DNA of 64,000 bases from Skermanella rosea (GCF_016806835.2 NZ_CP086113.1:186001-250000); one strand, 5' to 3'. Counted from the first letter of the stretch, positions 17,359 to 26,947 are shown. A program made the numbers and translations. Notes: generated from the letters alone by a model not told the origin.

Positions 17359-17844
17359 CTACTGCGTCTTCTGACGTGGGTCGTCTTCAGGGTTCACGTA
17401 GTTCAGCCCCCACGGCCCTATGGAACTGATCTGAACAACCGTTTCCTCGTCGGTGTAAGCGAAATGCGTCATACCGGGACTGAAGGCGAAGAAGCTGCCC
17501 GCAGGCAGGGGCTGGGCCTTGTCCTTTTCGGCGGTCTCTCCGCTGCCGAGCTTGAACGTGCCCGATATCACAGTGACGACTTCAGCAACCGGATGCGTGT
17601 GAGGCGAGATGTGATAGTTGCTCGGCAACTTCAGCCGCAGGACGAACGGCTCCGCCTTGCTCGGATCGCCGTACAGCAAGGACGCCTCAGCCCCTTTTGG
17701 AATAACCGGCGGGGCGGCTGACCACTTGATCTCCTGTGGCGTCAGAATCGTATGAACTTCGGGATGCTCCCCTGTCTGAGCGGCTGCGGCACAACCCGTT
17801 CCTATCAGGAAGAGAATGCTTGTTGCTGCCAAGACGGCGTTCAT
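17359..17844 (-). CDS. Secreted cupin-domain protein
   Basis: 161 residues from ATG 17844 (GGGAGGTG upstream). A signal peptide covers residues 1-22 (MNAVLAATSILFLIGTGCAA), possibly with a lipobox-like Cys. The cupin core follows: FVLRLKLPSNYHISPHTHPV (metal His pair), then VISGTFKLGSG and FFAFSPGMTHFAY (third His). The metal and substrate are not predictable. It is probably a periplasmic single-domain cupin. Confidence 0.85.
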   Translation of the reverse strand: MNAVLAATSILFLIGTGCAAAAQTGEHPEVHTILTPQEIKWSAAPPVIPKGAEASLLYGDPSKAEPFVLRLKLPSNYHISPHTHPVAEVVTVISGTFKLGSGETAEKDKAQPLPAGSFFAFSPGMTHFAYTDEETVVQISSIGPWGLNYVNPEDDPRQKTQ

Positions 17845-18193
17845 AATGCACCTCCCTGGATTTCCGAAGCTTTCGTGTCTACGGCGCAGAGTCTCCAGGC
17901 AAGCCATATTGCGCGCTTTTCAAGCGGCACACATTTGCAATAAAGATAGAGCCGCCCTCCGACAGCAGCATTGTATCGCCGCAATTCGGCATACGGTCAT
18001 CCTTTAGCCCACCGTTGGCGTGAAAGACTTGAACCGCAGGGAAGGTGAGAGAGGACATCAAGATCGTGATCCGCTGCAGGATGACACTGCCGTGCCGGCT
18101 GCTCCGATCGTCGAGCAAGAGGTGGAATAGAGGAAGCGGCCATATCATCTCGCTTCTCAACGGTGTGCGAGCCCGCGGAACTGAAATCAATCC
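17845..18193. other. 349 bp without a convincing gene
   Basis: Short ORFs exist on both strands but none has a ribosome site or family resemblance. The region separates the divergent cupin and membrane-protein genes and must hold their promoters; no clear operator was seen. Confidence 0.5.
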
Positions 18194-19210
18194 ATGCCAG
18201 CCGATCCGAGCCTTTCTGAATGTGACAGCAGCCGGAAACCCTTACCGTCCCCGGCGGACTTGGATGCGGTCTACGAGGCGGCGCTCACCCGGTACTTCGC
18301 TGATCGGCACTCCAGGGTCGATGACTTCGTCGGTCGGCATTTCTCCCTCCGGGGCACCTTGAAGATCCACCGCCGGGCGTTGGGCCTGGACATCCTCCGG
18401 GCACCGGTCAACCTGATGTTCACCGTACCGACCGCGACACTCAAGCTCTGCGCGACGCTGGCACGCTGGGCCGGGAAGTCCGACGCCGCTCACTGGCTCG
18501 ACACCCGCAACCTGTTCCTCGAGACCGCGGTATCCCGCCACATCACCGAGTTGATCGAGGGTGAGCTTCTCGCCGGCCCCGGGGACAGGGCAGGACAGCA
18601 AGACCAGAGCGATCCGCTGGCCGAGGCGATGCTCGCCACCCCGGCGATCCGGACACTCCTCGCGCAAGCCGCGACACAGGGGAATGACCGCGGCGCCCAC
18701 GCGTTCGAAACGCGGCTGCGCCAGGCGTTGACCGCCTACGGCGGCGCCCGTACCGCCGCGGGAGAGATCACCACGGCGGCTGTCAGCCTGTCCGTCGGCG
18801 CCATCGTCTTCCACCAGATGACGCCCGGCATGCTCACGCTCGGCCCCAGCATCGCCGCCGTGCTCGCCCACCAGGCAGCCATCGAGGCGTTCCCGCTGGG
18901 CGTCGGCTTGGGTGCGCTGTGGTACTCCTTGCTTCCGGTGTCCCCTTCGACGGAGCTGGTGGTCGGCATCACCGTCGGCCTGGCACTCCTTGGCGCTACC
19001 CTGGCGGCCTTCGCCGGGATCCTTGCCGATCCGATCCAGCGACGCCTCGGCCTGCATCAGGCACGGCTGCACCACCTCCTCGACGTCCTGGAAGCCAACC
19101 TTCGCGGTAGGACGGCGAGCAGCTTGAGAGTGCGGGACCACTATGTTGCCCGCCTGCTGGATGCTCTGGATTATGCCGGTCTGGTTCTGCGCCTGACGCG
19201 CACGGGCTGA
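18194..19210 (+). CDS. Uncharacterised membrane protein, 338 aa
   Basis: The N-terminal half (residues 20-165) is polar and helical: VYEAALTRYFADRHSRVDDF, then RGTLKIHRRALGLDILRAPV. A hydrophobic part follows with about four segments between residues 190 and 280 (ITTAAVSLSVGAIVFHQMT, LTLGPSIAAVLAHQAAIEAF, LVVGITVGLALLGATLAAF). The C-terminal 55 residues are a basic helix pair. I do not recognise the family with confidence. No operon partner. Confidence 0.7.
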   Translation: MPADPSLSECDSSRKPLPSPADLDAVYEAALTRYFADRHSRVDDFVGRHFSLRGTLKIHRRALGLDILRAPVNLMFTVPTATLKLCATLARWAGKSDAAHWLDTRNLFLETAVSRHITELIEGELLAGPGDRAGQQDQSDPLAEAMLATPAIRTLLAQAATQGNDRGAHAFETRLRQALTAYGGARTAAGEITTAAVSLSVGAIVFHQMTPGMLTLGPSIAAVLAHQAAIEAFPLGVGLGALWYSLLPVSPSTELVVGITVGLALLGATLAAFAGILADPIQRRLGLHQARLHHLLDVLEANLRGRTASSLRVRDHYVARLLDALDYAGLVLRLTRTG

Positions 19211-19300
19211 GCATGTCTCGATTTCGATCCTGCTGCTACCACCCGGCCGACACTCCTATGCCGCAACGAATATGCTTAATGCGACAATACTCGTCATGAC

Positions 19301-19603
19301 ATGGCCAAAAAGTCATCAAATGGAAAATACATTGAAGCTTGGGAGAATGGGTCACACAATGAGATCCAACAAGACACAGATGGACAAAGCGCCATGGATC
19401 CCGCTTCGTACCCTGACGTGACGCTCAGAAGCTTTTCCACCAGCGCGAAAGCCGCGGATTACCTCAAGAACGAAGACTTTGTCTTCATGGAGGCTCCTGG
19501 ACGTTGGCTGCGCCTTGAAGAGACAGGGCCGGTATATGCCCGGATCGTGCCAACCGCGGGAACCTTTCAGGTTCGGGTGTGCCGGTTGCAGAGGGGAACG
19601 TAG
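19301..19603 (+). CDS. Hypothetical protein, about 100 aa
   Basis: Starts MAKKSSNGKYIEAWENGSHN; a shorter start at MDPASYPDV (19394) is possible. The C-terminal half has beta character (FMEAPGRWLRLEETGPVYAR, GTFQVRVCRL). No strong ribosome site is seen and the region is less GC-rich than its surroundings. Existence as a gene is uncertain. Confidence 0.4.
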   Translation: MAKKSSNGKYIEAWENGSHNEIQQDTDGQSAMDPASYPDVTLRSFSTSAKAADYLKNEDFVFMEAPGRWLRLEETGPVYARIVPTAGTFQVRVCRLQRGT

Positions 19604-19935
19604 ATCGCGCCCCGCCAACGCATACTCGATCCGGGGAGCCTCCTCATTTGCCTAAGACGCGGCCGATAAGTTGTATTTTCAACCTTCTTCACTGTCCATG
19701 ATGTGACTAGGGACGAGGCAGTACCAGCTGGAGATAGATTCATCTGTTTCTGCCAGCGCTTCATACGGAGAGGTGGCAGACAGGCGCCTACAAGAGTTCT
19801 CACCTTCAACAGCCCGCACGTGCCATGTCCAGCGCGGCCCCCAAACCGACCAATTGCCTAGATCGATTTGGTGGTTGACCGCTTCCAGCGTGGCGGAGTA
19901 TCGGCAGTTTTTGAGCTTTGCCCTGGAGAGTCATC
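19604..19935. other. 332 bp without a gene
   Basis: Lower-GC intergenic DNA leading to the histidine kinase gene. No ORF or terminator that I can defend. Confidence 0.5.
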
Positions 19936-21900
19936 GTGGTGGATGCTTTGCCAGCCGGTCCTGGCTCGGCGCCAGTGTCCAGTGATCGGCGGTTCCAGCT
20001 TCTCGTCGACGCCATCAAGGACTACGCCATCTACATGCTCGATCCGCAGGGGATCGTGAGCAGCTGGAATCCGGGGGCGGAGCGGTTCAAGGGCTACAAG
20101 GCCGAGGAGATCATCGGCCAGCACTTCTCCCGCTTCTACACCGAAGAGGACCGGCAGGCCAGCGTGCCGCGGCAGGCGCTCGCCGCCGCCTCGGATGAGG
20201 GGAAGTACGAGACGGAAGGCTGGCGGGTCCGCAAGGACGGCAGCCAGTTCTGGGCGAGCGTGGTCATCGACCCGATCCGCGGCGAACACGGAGAACTCCT
20301 GGGCTTCGCCAAGATCACCCGCGACATCACCGAGCGCAAGAACGCTCAGGAGGCCCTGCGCCAGAGCCAGGAGCAGTTCCGCCTGCTGGTCCAGGGTGTC
20401 ACCGACTACGCGATCTTCATGCTCGACCCGACCGGGCGCGTCACCAACTGGAACTCGGGCGCGGAGCGGATGAAGGGCTATGCCGCCGCCGAGATCATCG
20501 GCCAGCATTTCTCCCGCTTCTACACCGACGAGGACCGGGCCGCCGATGTTCCGAACCGGGCGCTGCGGACAGCGGGACGGGAGGGGCGGATCGAAATGGA
20601 GGGCTGGCGGGTTCGTCAGGACGGCCGCCGCTTCTGGGCGAATGTCGTCATCGACGCCATTCGCGACGAGACCGGAGGCTTGATCGGCTTCGGCAAGGTG
20701 ACCCGCGACATCACGGAGCAGCGGCAGGCCCAGAAAGCCCTGGAGGAAGCGCGTGAAGCTCTGTTCCAGGCGCAGAAGATGGAGGCGGTGGGCCAGCTGA
20801 CCGGAGGCGTGGCGCACGACTTCAACAATTTGCTCCAGATAATCAGCAGCAGCCTGGAGGCCGTGGAGCAACGGCTCGCGGCCGGACAGATCACCGTGGG
20901 CCAGCACATGGCAGCGGCCCGGACCGCGGTGGATCGGGCCGCGTCGCTGACGCAGCGGTTGCTTGCCTTCGCCCGCCGCCAGCCTCTCAAGCCGGAGTAC
21001 ACGAACCTGAACGCGCTCGTGCCTGGAATGCGGGACCTGGTCCAGAACTCGGTCGGGGAGGCGGTTCAGGTGGAGATGAGGCTGTCCGAAGGGCTCTGGC
21101 CGATCCGGGTCGACGCCAACCAGGTGGAGAGCGCGCTGCTGAACCTGGCGATCAACGCCCGTGATGCCATGCCCGACGGAGGACGGCTTGTCTTCGAGAC
21201 GTCCAACATCCGGATGAGCAAGGCTGATGTGGCGTCGGAATCCGGAGTGGCGCCCGGCGACTACGTCATGCTCGCGGTGACCGATACCGGCAACGGCATG
21301 ACACCCGATGTCCTGTCCCGCGCCTTCGAACCCTTCTTCACGACGAAACCCGTCGGTCAGGGAACCGGCTTGGGGTTGAGCCAAGTTTACGGCTTCGCCC
21401 GGCAGTCGGATGGGTGTGTACGGCTCGAGAGTGAGGTTGGGCGGGGCACCTCGGTGAAGCTGTATCTGCCGCGCTATCATGGGGCGGAGGAAATGAGGTT
21501 GGTTCCCCAATCAGCCCCTGAACCCCAGACGCTGGTGGCAGGGGCTGTTTTGGTGGTGGAGGACGAGGCAATTCTCCGCATGTTGCTGGTGGAAGTCCTG
21601 GAGGAGCAGGGCTACACGGTGCTGGAAGCCGAGAGCGGAAATGCTGCGTTGCCCCTCATCACCTCTGCGGAGCGGATCGACCTTCTGGTGACCGACGTAG
21701 GCCTGCCCGGCATCAACGGCAGGCAACTTGCGGAGATGGCGCGGTCACTGCGGCCTGACCTGAAGGTGCTGTTCCTGACCGGCTACGCCTACACTGCGAT
21801 GGACAGGGAAGTGCTGGGACCGGGCACGGAGCTTCTCAGCAAACCTATTCCCATTGACAGATTCTGTTCCAGGGTGCGTCGCATGCTCCAGGGCAGTTGA
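19936..21900 (+). CDS. Cytosolic hybrid histidine kinase: PAS-PAS-HisKA-HATPase-REC
   Basis: About 654 residues from GTG 19936 (GGAGAG just upstream; the frame is open to TTG 19918). Two near-duplicate PAS domains come first, each with DYAI(Y/F)MLDP, NPGAERFKGYKAEEIIGQHF or NSGAERMKGYAAAEIIGQHF, and the PAC end ITRDITER or VTRDITEQ. The H-box is GGVAHDFNNLLQ (HWE/NtrB-like phospho-His). The ATPase has the N-box NLAINARDAMPDGG, and G-boxes DTGNGMT and GQGTGLGLSQVYGF. The receiver domain has LVVEDEAILRMLL and the phospho-Asp in LLVTDVGLPGING. There is no transmembrane segment, so it is a soluble sensor. No partner response regulator is adjacent. The PAS repeat suggests internal duplication. Confidence 0.93.
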   Translation: MVDALPAGPGSAPVSSDRRFQLLVDAIKDYAIYMLDPQGIVSSWNPGAERFKGYKAEEIIGQHFSRFYTEEDRQASVPRQALAAASDEGKYETEGWRVRKDGSQFWASVVIDPIRGEHGELLGFAKITRDITERKNAQEALRQSQEQFRLLVQGVTDYAIFMLDPTGRVTNWNSGAERMKGYAAAEIIGQHFSRFYTDEDRAADVPNRALRTAGREGRIEMEGWRVRQDGRRFWANVVIDAIRDETGGLIGFGKVTRDITEQRQAQKALEEAREALFQAQKMEAVGQLTGGVAHDFNNLLQIISSSLEAVEQRLAAGQITVGQHMAAARTAVDRAASLTQRLLAFARRQPLKPEYTNLNALVPGMRDLVQNSVGEAVQVEMRLSEGLWPIRVDANQVESALLNLAINARDAMPDGGRLVFETSNIRMSKADVASESGVAPGDYVMLAVTDTGNGMTPDVLSRAFEPFFTTKPVGQGTGLGLSQVYGFARQSDGCVRLESEVGRGTSVKLYLPRYHGAEEMRLVPQSAPEPQTLVAGAVLVVEDEAILRMLLVEVLEEQGYTVLEAESGNAALPLITSAERIDLLVTDVGLPGINGRQLAEMARSLRPDLKVLFLTGYAYTAMDREVLGPGTELLSKPIPIDRFCSRVRRMLQGS

Positions 21901-21961
21901 GATTTCCTGACCTTGCCCCGCCCGACCGGCCCACCCGGCTGGTGAGCGATGACACTGCCCC

Positions 21962-23089
21962 TCACTCCTGCTCGCCTTTTCGGGGTGCAATCAGGAAAGG
22001 CTTGTCGCCCCGGGCGATGCGGTCGAGCAGGCGACGCACCCCGCGGGTCCGCTCGTCGGCCGCCGCGACTAGCCGGTCCAGCGCCTCGAAGTCGAAGCTC
22101 ACCGGCGCCAAGCGCGCGGGTTCGATCAGATCCGCGTCCGGCGCCACCGCGGCTTCCCGGGGCTCAGTCGCCAGTTCCGCGAACGGCGGGGTCAGCGCCC
22201 GCCTGGGCCGGCCGCGCGGTCCGCCCCTGGCCCGGCGCCGGGCGGCGGTTGTCTCGGCCCGAATCGGCAGCAGGTGCTTGAGCCCGTAGAGCCGCCGCGC
22301 CCCCTGTCCGGTCCGGCCGGTCACCTCGGCGGCGCCCTCGAGCCCGACCAGCGCATCGAGCATCCGCGACGCGCCCTCGACCGAGCAGCCCAGTGCCTCG
22401 GCCAGGGCCGAGACGCTGAGCAGCGGCGAGGCGGCCAGCAGGTCGACCGCCGCCGGCAGCCGGGAGTTGGACCGGCCGCCGGCGCGTCGGGCGACCCGGG
22501 CGCGCGCCGCCAGCCATTCCCGCTCCATGGTCAGCAGCAGGTCGCGGCCGTCGGCGGCCTCGCGCCGGACCGCGTCGAGGAAGCGCACCGTGAAGCCGTC
22601 GGGATCGGCCGCACCCGCGCGCAGTGCGTCGCCCCCAGTAACGGCGGCCAGCAGGTGGATCATGGTCCCGTGCTCGCGCAGGTACAGCGGTACGGCGGCG
22701 CGGATCGCCGGCCGGCTGCCCTGCCCGGCCAGCCACTCCAGCATGCCCAGCGCGGCGGCGAACAGGGCCGGCCGGTCGCGGCCGCCGGCCCGCAGGCTGT
22801 CCAGGGCGGCGTCGCGCAGGGCCGCTTGGTCGGCATCGGACGCTGCCAGCCACCCCCGCAGACCGACCGCGTGGTTCAGGCCGGTGGTGTCCCGGCCGCG
22901 GTCGATCGGCGGCGCGGCGGGGTCGGTCCGGAGCGGCAAACCATGCAGGTGGGCGGCCAGACGGAAGGGATTGAACCGCGCCGGATATATCGGAGGCCAT
23001 CTGGCTTGAGTCACGCCGCCATGGCAACGTCCTTGGTTTGTGAACCGCACCGGGTTTGCCGAAGGCTCCGCCTCGCTGTGAGCCGACAC
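21962..23089 (-). CDS. DUF1612/RHE_PE00001-like protein with helix-turn-helix
   Basis: Up to 375 residues; the start is uncertain (GTG 23089 lies inside a repeat, and shorter starts are possible near 23000). The N-terminal part is alpha-helical and Ala/Leu-rich. The diagnostic region reads GGRSNSRLPAAVDLLAASPL, then LSVSALAEALGCSVEGASRM, AAEVTGRTGQGARRLYGLKH: a basic linker, a helix-turn-helix and a wing, as in rhizobial-plasmid RHE_PE00001 family proteins. The C-terminal tail is basic. It may be a DNA-binding maintenance or regulatory protein of the element; the function is not established. Confidence 0.65.
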   Translation of the reverse strand: MSAHSEAEPSANPVRFTNQGRCHGGVTQARWPPIYPARFNPFRLAAHLHGLPLRTDPAAPPIDRGRDTTGLNHAVGLRGWLAASDADQAALRDAALDSLRAGGRDRPALFAAALGMLEWLAGQGSRPAIRAAVPLYLREHGTMIHLLAAVTGGDALRAGAADPDGFTVRFLDAVRREAADGRDLLLTMEREWLAARARVARRAGGRSNSRLPAAVDLLAASPLLSVSALAEALGCSVEGASRMLDALVGLEGAAEVTGRTGQGARRLYGLKHLLPIRAETTAARRRARGGPRGRPRRALTPPFAELATEPREAAVAPDADLIEPARLAPVSFDFEALDRLVAAADERTRGVRRLLDRIARGDKPFLIAPRKGEQE

Positions 23090-23203
23090 CTCCGGGCGTG
23101 TCCCCTCCCAACGGTCGGGGCCAGGCTCTACTCGCTGCGCTCCTCGTGCCGCGCGAGCGCGTCACGGCCCTCCGGGTGACGATCCCTCACGCCGGCTACG
23201 CCC
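23090..23203. repeat. Dispersed repeat, copy A
   Basis: This segment shares with 25790-25900 the blocks CTCCGGGCGTG, GGCTCTACTCGCTGCGCTCC and CGGGTGACGATCCCTCACGC in the same order, orientation and spacing. The centre differs. It lies at the 5' edge of the DUF1612-like gene. Confidence 0.8.
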
Positions 23204-23811
23204 CGACGGCGGCCTGCCCGGCCCGGGTCGCGCGGCCTGGACGGCCGCGCTCCACCGCCGTGCCACGGCCTTGAGCCGCGGCGGCGGGCCGTCCCGCCTC
23301 GGCTCCGCCATCGGCCGGCAGGCGCCTCCCGGCGGCCGCGCTCGCTTGCAGGACGGCCAGCGCCGGCCGCAGGGCTGCCGGCCCGGCTCCACCGGATCCG
23401 CCAAGCCCCGCGTCCGGACGCATGACCGTCCCGCGCGCTCGCTCCGAACCGCTCTCTCGACGCCGGCATCATAACCGAGGGGCCCCCCCGGGCCGTCAAG
23501 GGCGGCGCCATGCTCGGGCAGCGGCACCGCGCGACCCGCAAGGCGGACCCCGATGTCTCCCGCTCCCCGTCCCCTCCGGCCGCCTCGCGGCTCGCGCACC
23601 GCCGCCGCCCTGCGCGTGGCTTGCGGCCTCCGGCCGGAGCTGCGCTCCCCTTGACCGCTCTCCCCCTCGTTCGCCCAAGGCGCGTCGACAGAGGCGCGGC
23701 AGCGCGCCCCGCGACGATGGCGCGCGCCAGATCCCCCCCGCCGACGGCAGGACGGGAAAAAGAGGGAACCCGCGCGACCGGTCAACAACAGCCGAACCCG
23801 GAGTCCAAGCC
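23204..23811. other. 608 bp very GC-rich stretch without a convincing gene
   Basis: Long ORFs occur in several frames because stop codons are rare at this GC content. All read as R/G/A/P-rich sequence with no motif. It follows repeat copy A and leads to the 326-aa gene; it must carry that gene's promoter. Confidence 0.5.
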
Positions 23812-24792
23812 ATGACGCAGACGCACACCCCGCTGAAGCTCACCCTGTCCTCCCACGGCGAAGCCCTGCGCAAGCTGAACGACACGGTCCGCCTCAAACT
23901 CCGCCAGCAGCACGAGGAGGCCAAGCTGCGCGCCGAGGAGCTCACCCGCCAGTCGAAGCTCTGGCTCGAGGCCAGGCGCTACCCGGCCGACGCCCCCGCC
24001 GGCCAGGTCCGGGCCGACGTGCTCGCCGGATCCCACGATGACGCCGCGAGGGGCATCCGGGCGCCCGAGCTGCCGGGCTACATGCACCGGCCGACCGGCT
24101 CCGATGCGACCGCCCGGACGCTCCCCGCCCCGGCCTTCTGGATCGTCTGGCAGGACGGCCGGCCGCAGCCCATGACGCCCGGCGAGATCCACCGCGAGAG
24201 CCTCCGCCTCATCAACCTGCACGACCTGGGGGAGATCCGCCGCTCCGCGCTGAGCGACCGGCTGCGGCGCGAACGCGAGGCGATGGTGCTGACCCTGAAG
24301 CATCACCGCCGCATCACGCCGCTGGTGAAGTACACCGACCTCGACCCCGCCGAGGCGGCCGAGCGCTTCGAGGCCCAGGTCAGGGCCTTCCTGACCGACG
24401 CCAGCTTCGCCGACTGGGACGGGGCGCTCGCCTGGTGCCAAGTCCAGACCGTCTACGGCGCCTGCCTCAACGCCTACTCGAACCTCAACACCACGGCCGA
24501 CCAGATGGGCCGCATCGCTGCCGAGGGGCGCGCCCTGCGGGCCGAGGTCGGCAGCCGCGACGTCGGCGAGGACAATCTCGAGCGCCTGCGCGACCGCTAC
24601 CGCAAGCTCGAGAAGCAGCACGCCTTCTGGGAATGGCGCCTCGAAGCCGCCTGCGAGGCCTACCGGCGGATCGTCGCGACCGTCCAGGTCACCGACAGCG
24701 GCGACATCCCGCTGTTCCGGAACCTGGCCTCGGAATGGACCCCGCCGGCGGGCGGCGCCCGACGGTCCGGACGAAAGCACCGCCCGGCCTGA
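23812..24792 (+). CDS. Hypothetical mobile-element protein, 326 aa
   Basis: ATG 23812. The N-terminal 60 residues are a charged helix (SHGEALRKLNDTVRLKLRQQ). The middle is helical with LINLHDLGEIRRSALSDRLR, and the C-terminal third is again a long helix (NLERLRDRYRKLEKQHAFWE). No signal peptide, membrane span or catalytic motif is seen. The composition suggests a cytoplasmic coiled-coil protein. Family not recognised. It is followed by a strong hairpin (24861-24892). Confidence 0.65.
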   Translation: MTQTHTPLKLTLSSHGEALRKLNDTVRLKLRQQHEEAKLRAEELTRQSKLWLEARRYPADAPAGQVRADVLAGSHDDAARGIRAPELPGYMHRPTGSDATARTLPAPAFWIVWQDGRPQPMTPGEIHRESLRLINLHDLGEIRRSALSDRLRREREAMVLTLKHHRRITPLVKYTDLDPAEAAERFEAQVRAFLTDASFADWDGALAWCQVQTVYGACLNAYSNLNTTADQMGRIAAEGRALRAEVGSRDVGEDNLERLRDRYRKLEKQHAFWEWRLEAACEAYRRIVATVQVTDSGDIPLFRNLASEWTPPAGGARRSGRKHRPA

Positions 24793-24860
24793 CACGGACC
24801 GCCGGGGAGCCGGGATGACGCCCCGGTTCCCCGGTCCCCGATGCCGACCGCCGCCAAGGC

Positions 24861-24892
24861 GGCGCGGGGAGCGCTCCCGCGCTCCCCGCGCC
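24861..24892. terminator. 13-bp perfect hairpin after the 326-aa gene
   Basis: GGCGCGGGGAGCG, loop CTCCCG, then the exact complement. No T-run follows, so it could be a terminator, an mRNA 3' stabiliser or a protein-binding palindrome. Confidence 0.5.
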
Positions 24893-25064
24893 GTTCCCGA
24901 ACCCGTCGCGTCGGCCCGAAACCCGTCGCCACCGCCGCTCCCTGCCTCCCGCCCGCGCGCCGGCACACGGGAAAAGAGGAGCCGGGCGTCCTCGCGAAAC
25001 GAAGGCAGGACATCCCGCCACCCCGCGGCCGGACCGCCGGCCCGGCATCCAGGAGATCGACGCC

Positions 25065-25568
25065 ATGACCACCTTCAACGCTCCCGCCTTCCGCCTGTTC
25101 TTCAACACCGGCAAGCGCTTCATCGAGACCGGCGCCGCCTGGCCCAACCGCGCCGGCACCGGCTTCAACGTCCAGCTCGACAGCCTGTTCGGCTCCCGTC
25201 CGCTGTTCCTGGTCCCCAACCTCGACCGCGACGGCCAGCCGCAAGGCCCGGCCCCCTTCAAGGTGCTCTACCCGACCGGCCGCATCCGCTCCGACGGCAG
25301 CTACCACACCCGGGCGTGCGGCGTCGCCCATGTCAGCCGCGACACCCACGGCTACGACCTCTACATCGCCGATCCCGCCGGCAACATGCGGCTGTTCCTG
25401 CGGCCCGCAACCGATCCGGCGCACGCCGCCAACGATCCGCCCGGCGACGACTCCGCGACCGCCGACGGGATCGGCCACGACCCCGATACCGGCGAGATCC
25501 TCGACGAGGAGACGGCGGTCCCGGACCGGGTCGCCGCCGGTCGCCGGCGCCGGGCCGCGGGGGCCTGA
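25065..25568 (+). CDS. Hypothetical mobile-element protein, 167 aa
   Basis: ATG 25065, with GGAGATCGACGCC upstream. The first 115 residues are beta-rich (FRLFFNTGKRFIETGAAWPN, GFNVQLDSLFGSRPLFLVPN, HVSRDTHGYDLYIADPAGNM). The tail is acidic and then basic (GRRRRAAGA). The build resembles small single-domain proteins of plasmid leading regions but I cannot name the family. Confidence 0.65.
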   Translation: MTTFNAPAFRLFFNTGKRFIETGAAWPNRAGTGFNVQLDSLFGSRPLFLVPNLDRDGQPQGPAPFKVLYPTGRIRSDGSYHTRACGVAHVSRDTHGYDLYIADPAGNMRLFLRPATDPAHAANDPPGDDSATADGIGHDPDTGEILDEETAVPDRVAAGRRRRAAGA

Positions 25569-25720
25569 CCGCCCCGGCCTGCCCAGCACGGCGGCGGGGG
25601 ACCGGCCCCGATCGCCGAAGCCAACCCGGCCGGGCTCCCGCACCGGTGCCCGGCCCTCCCGGAAAAACCCGCCCCGCCGGCCAGCGGCGGTCCGGCGGCG
25701 ATGCCGAAACAGGAGACACC

Positions 25721-26884
25721 ATGAGCACTCTCCAGGACGATCCCGACACGACCAGCCCCCCGGACAGCCTCCGGGCCGGCCGGCCCGGCTCTCCGGGCGT
25801 GCCCCCCTGCGGGGGTCGGGCTCTACTCGCTGCGCTCCCCAAGCCCCCTGGACGGGGTCTTGGCCCTTCGGGTGACGATCCCTCACGCGGTTCCGACGGG
25901 TGCCGCCCGGCGGGCCGCTTCGACCTCGCGCGGCAGGTCACCGACCGCATCATCGCCCAGCTCGAAGCGGTCGACCCCGCCGACTGGCGCTGCCCGTGGA
26001 ACAAGGCCGGGGCATCCCGCCTCCCGGTCAACGGCTTCACCGGCAAGGCCTACACCGGCACCAACACCCTCCTGTTCTGGCTTGAGGCGCGGCGCCACGG
26101 CTACGCCAGCCACCGCTGGCTGACCTTCAACCAGATGCTGAGGCTCGGCGGCCGGCTGTCCGAGGAGACCCTGGCGCGGCCGAAGGGCCGGCGCGACTGC
26201 GTCGGCATCCGCTACGGCACCTTCGAGAAAAAGGTCGCACCCTGGGTCGACCGCGACGGCCACATCCGCGACACCGAGACGGTGCCCTACGCCAAGGCCT
26301 TCCGGGTCTTCAACGTGGACCAGATCACCGGCCTGCCCGACCGGCTCTACGCCGGCCTGCCCGCCGACCACGGCGAGACCACCCGCCGGCGCATCCGGGA
26401 CTTCGTCGTCACCGCCGGGGTCAACCTCAGCCACGGCGGCGACGAGGCCTGGTACCACCCGGCCAGCGACCAGGTCAGGATGCCGTTCCTCTCCCGCTTC
26501 GTCGAGCGGTCCGGCGCCGAGGGGCCGGAACACTACGACGCCACCCTGCTGCACGAGATCGTCCACTGGAGCGGCCATCCCGCCCGCCTCGGCCGGCCCG
26601 ACCTGGCCGCCCCGGACGTGCGGGCCACAGCCCGCGAGGAACTGTGCGCCGAGTTCGGCGCCGCGATCCTGTGCGCCTATTTCGGGGTGGCCGGCCGGCT
26701 CCGGCACCCCGAGTACATCAGCCACTGGCTGGCCCACCTGAGGTCGGACAGCCGCGCCCTGTTCACCGCCACCCGGCAGGCGCGCCTGGCCTTCGAGTTC
26801 CTGCTCGAGCGCGGCGGCCTGCCCAGCCCCGACGAGGAGCCGGCGCCGGCCGGCGACGCCGCCGGGCCGTCCGCCTGGAAATGA
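25721..26884 (+). CDS. ardC: ArdC-like antirestriction protein (ssDNA-binding domain plus zincin metallopeptidase)
   Basis: 387 residues from ATG 25721, with AGGAGA 5-10 nt upstream. Domain 1 (about residues 66-190) is the ArdC N-terminal ssDNA-binding fold: DLARQVTDRIIAQLEA, CPWNK, GKAYTGTNTLLFWLEA. Domain 2 is a zincin-like peptidase with HEIVHWSGH (residues 278-286) and the downstream glutamate in REELCAEFGAA. ArdC-type proteins protect incoming single-stranded plasmid DNA from restriction. Residues about 23-60 are unlike the family: they are encoded by repeat copy B, inserted in frame before the domain. A true terminator follows at 26948. Confidence 0.88.
   Translation: MSTLQDDPDTTSPPDSLRAGRPGSPGVPPCGGRALLAALPKPPGRGLGPSGDDPSRGSDGCRPAGRFDLARQVTDRIIAQLEAVDPADWRCPWNKAGASRLPVNGFTGKAYTGTNTLLFWLEARRHGYASHRWLTFNQMLRLGGRLSEETLARPKGRRDCVGIRYGTFEKKVAPWVDRDGHIRDTETVPYAKAFRVFNVDQITGLPDRLYAGLPADHGETTRRRIRDFVVTAGVNLSHGGDEAWYHPASDQVRMPFLSRFVERSGAEGPEHYDATLLHEIVHWSGHPARLGRPDLAAPDVRATAREELCAEFGAAILCAYFGVAGRLRHPEYISHWLAHLRSDSRALFTATRQARLAFEFLLERGGLPSPDEEPAPAGDAAGPSAWK
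25790..25900. repeat. Dispersed repeat, copy B, inside the ardC coding region
   Basis: Same ordered blocks as copy A at 23090-23203. Here it is read in frame as part of ArdC (GSPGVPPCGGRALLAALPKP and following) without any stop codon. Confidence 0.8.
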
Positions 26885-26947
26885 GAGACGGGGCGGGGTC
26901 CCGACAAGAAGGAGGTGCGACGGACCCGGTGACGCGCCCGACCCCGG

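Noticed and set aside
19858-21510. A 550-codon minus-strand frame opposite the histidine kinase
   Set aside because: The PAS, H-box, ATPase and receiver motifs on the plus strand are unmistakable.
23162-23788. A 208-codon minus-strand ORF in the GC-rich gap
   Set aside because: Almost only R, G, A and P, with no ribosome site and no known fold; stop codons are simply rare there.
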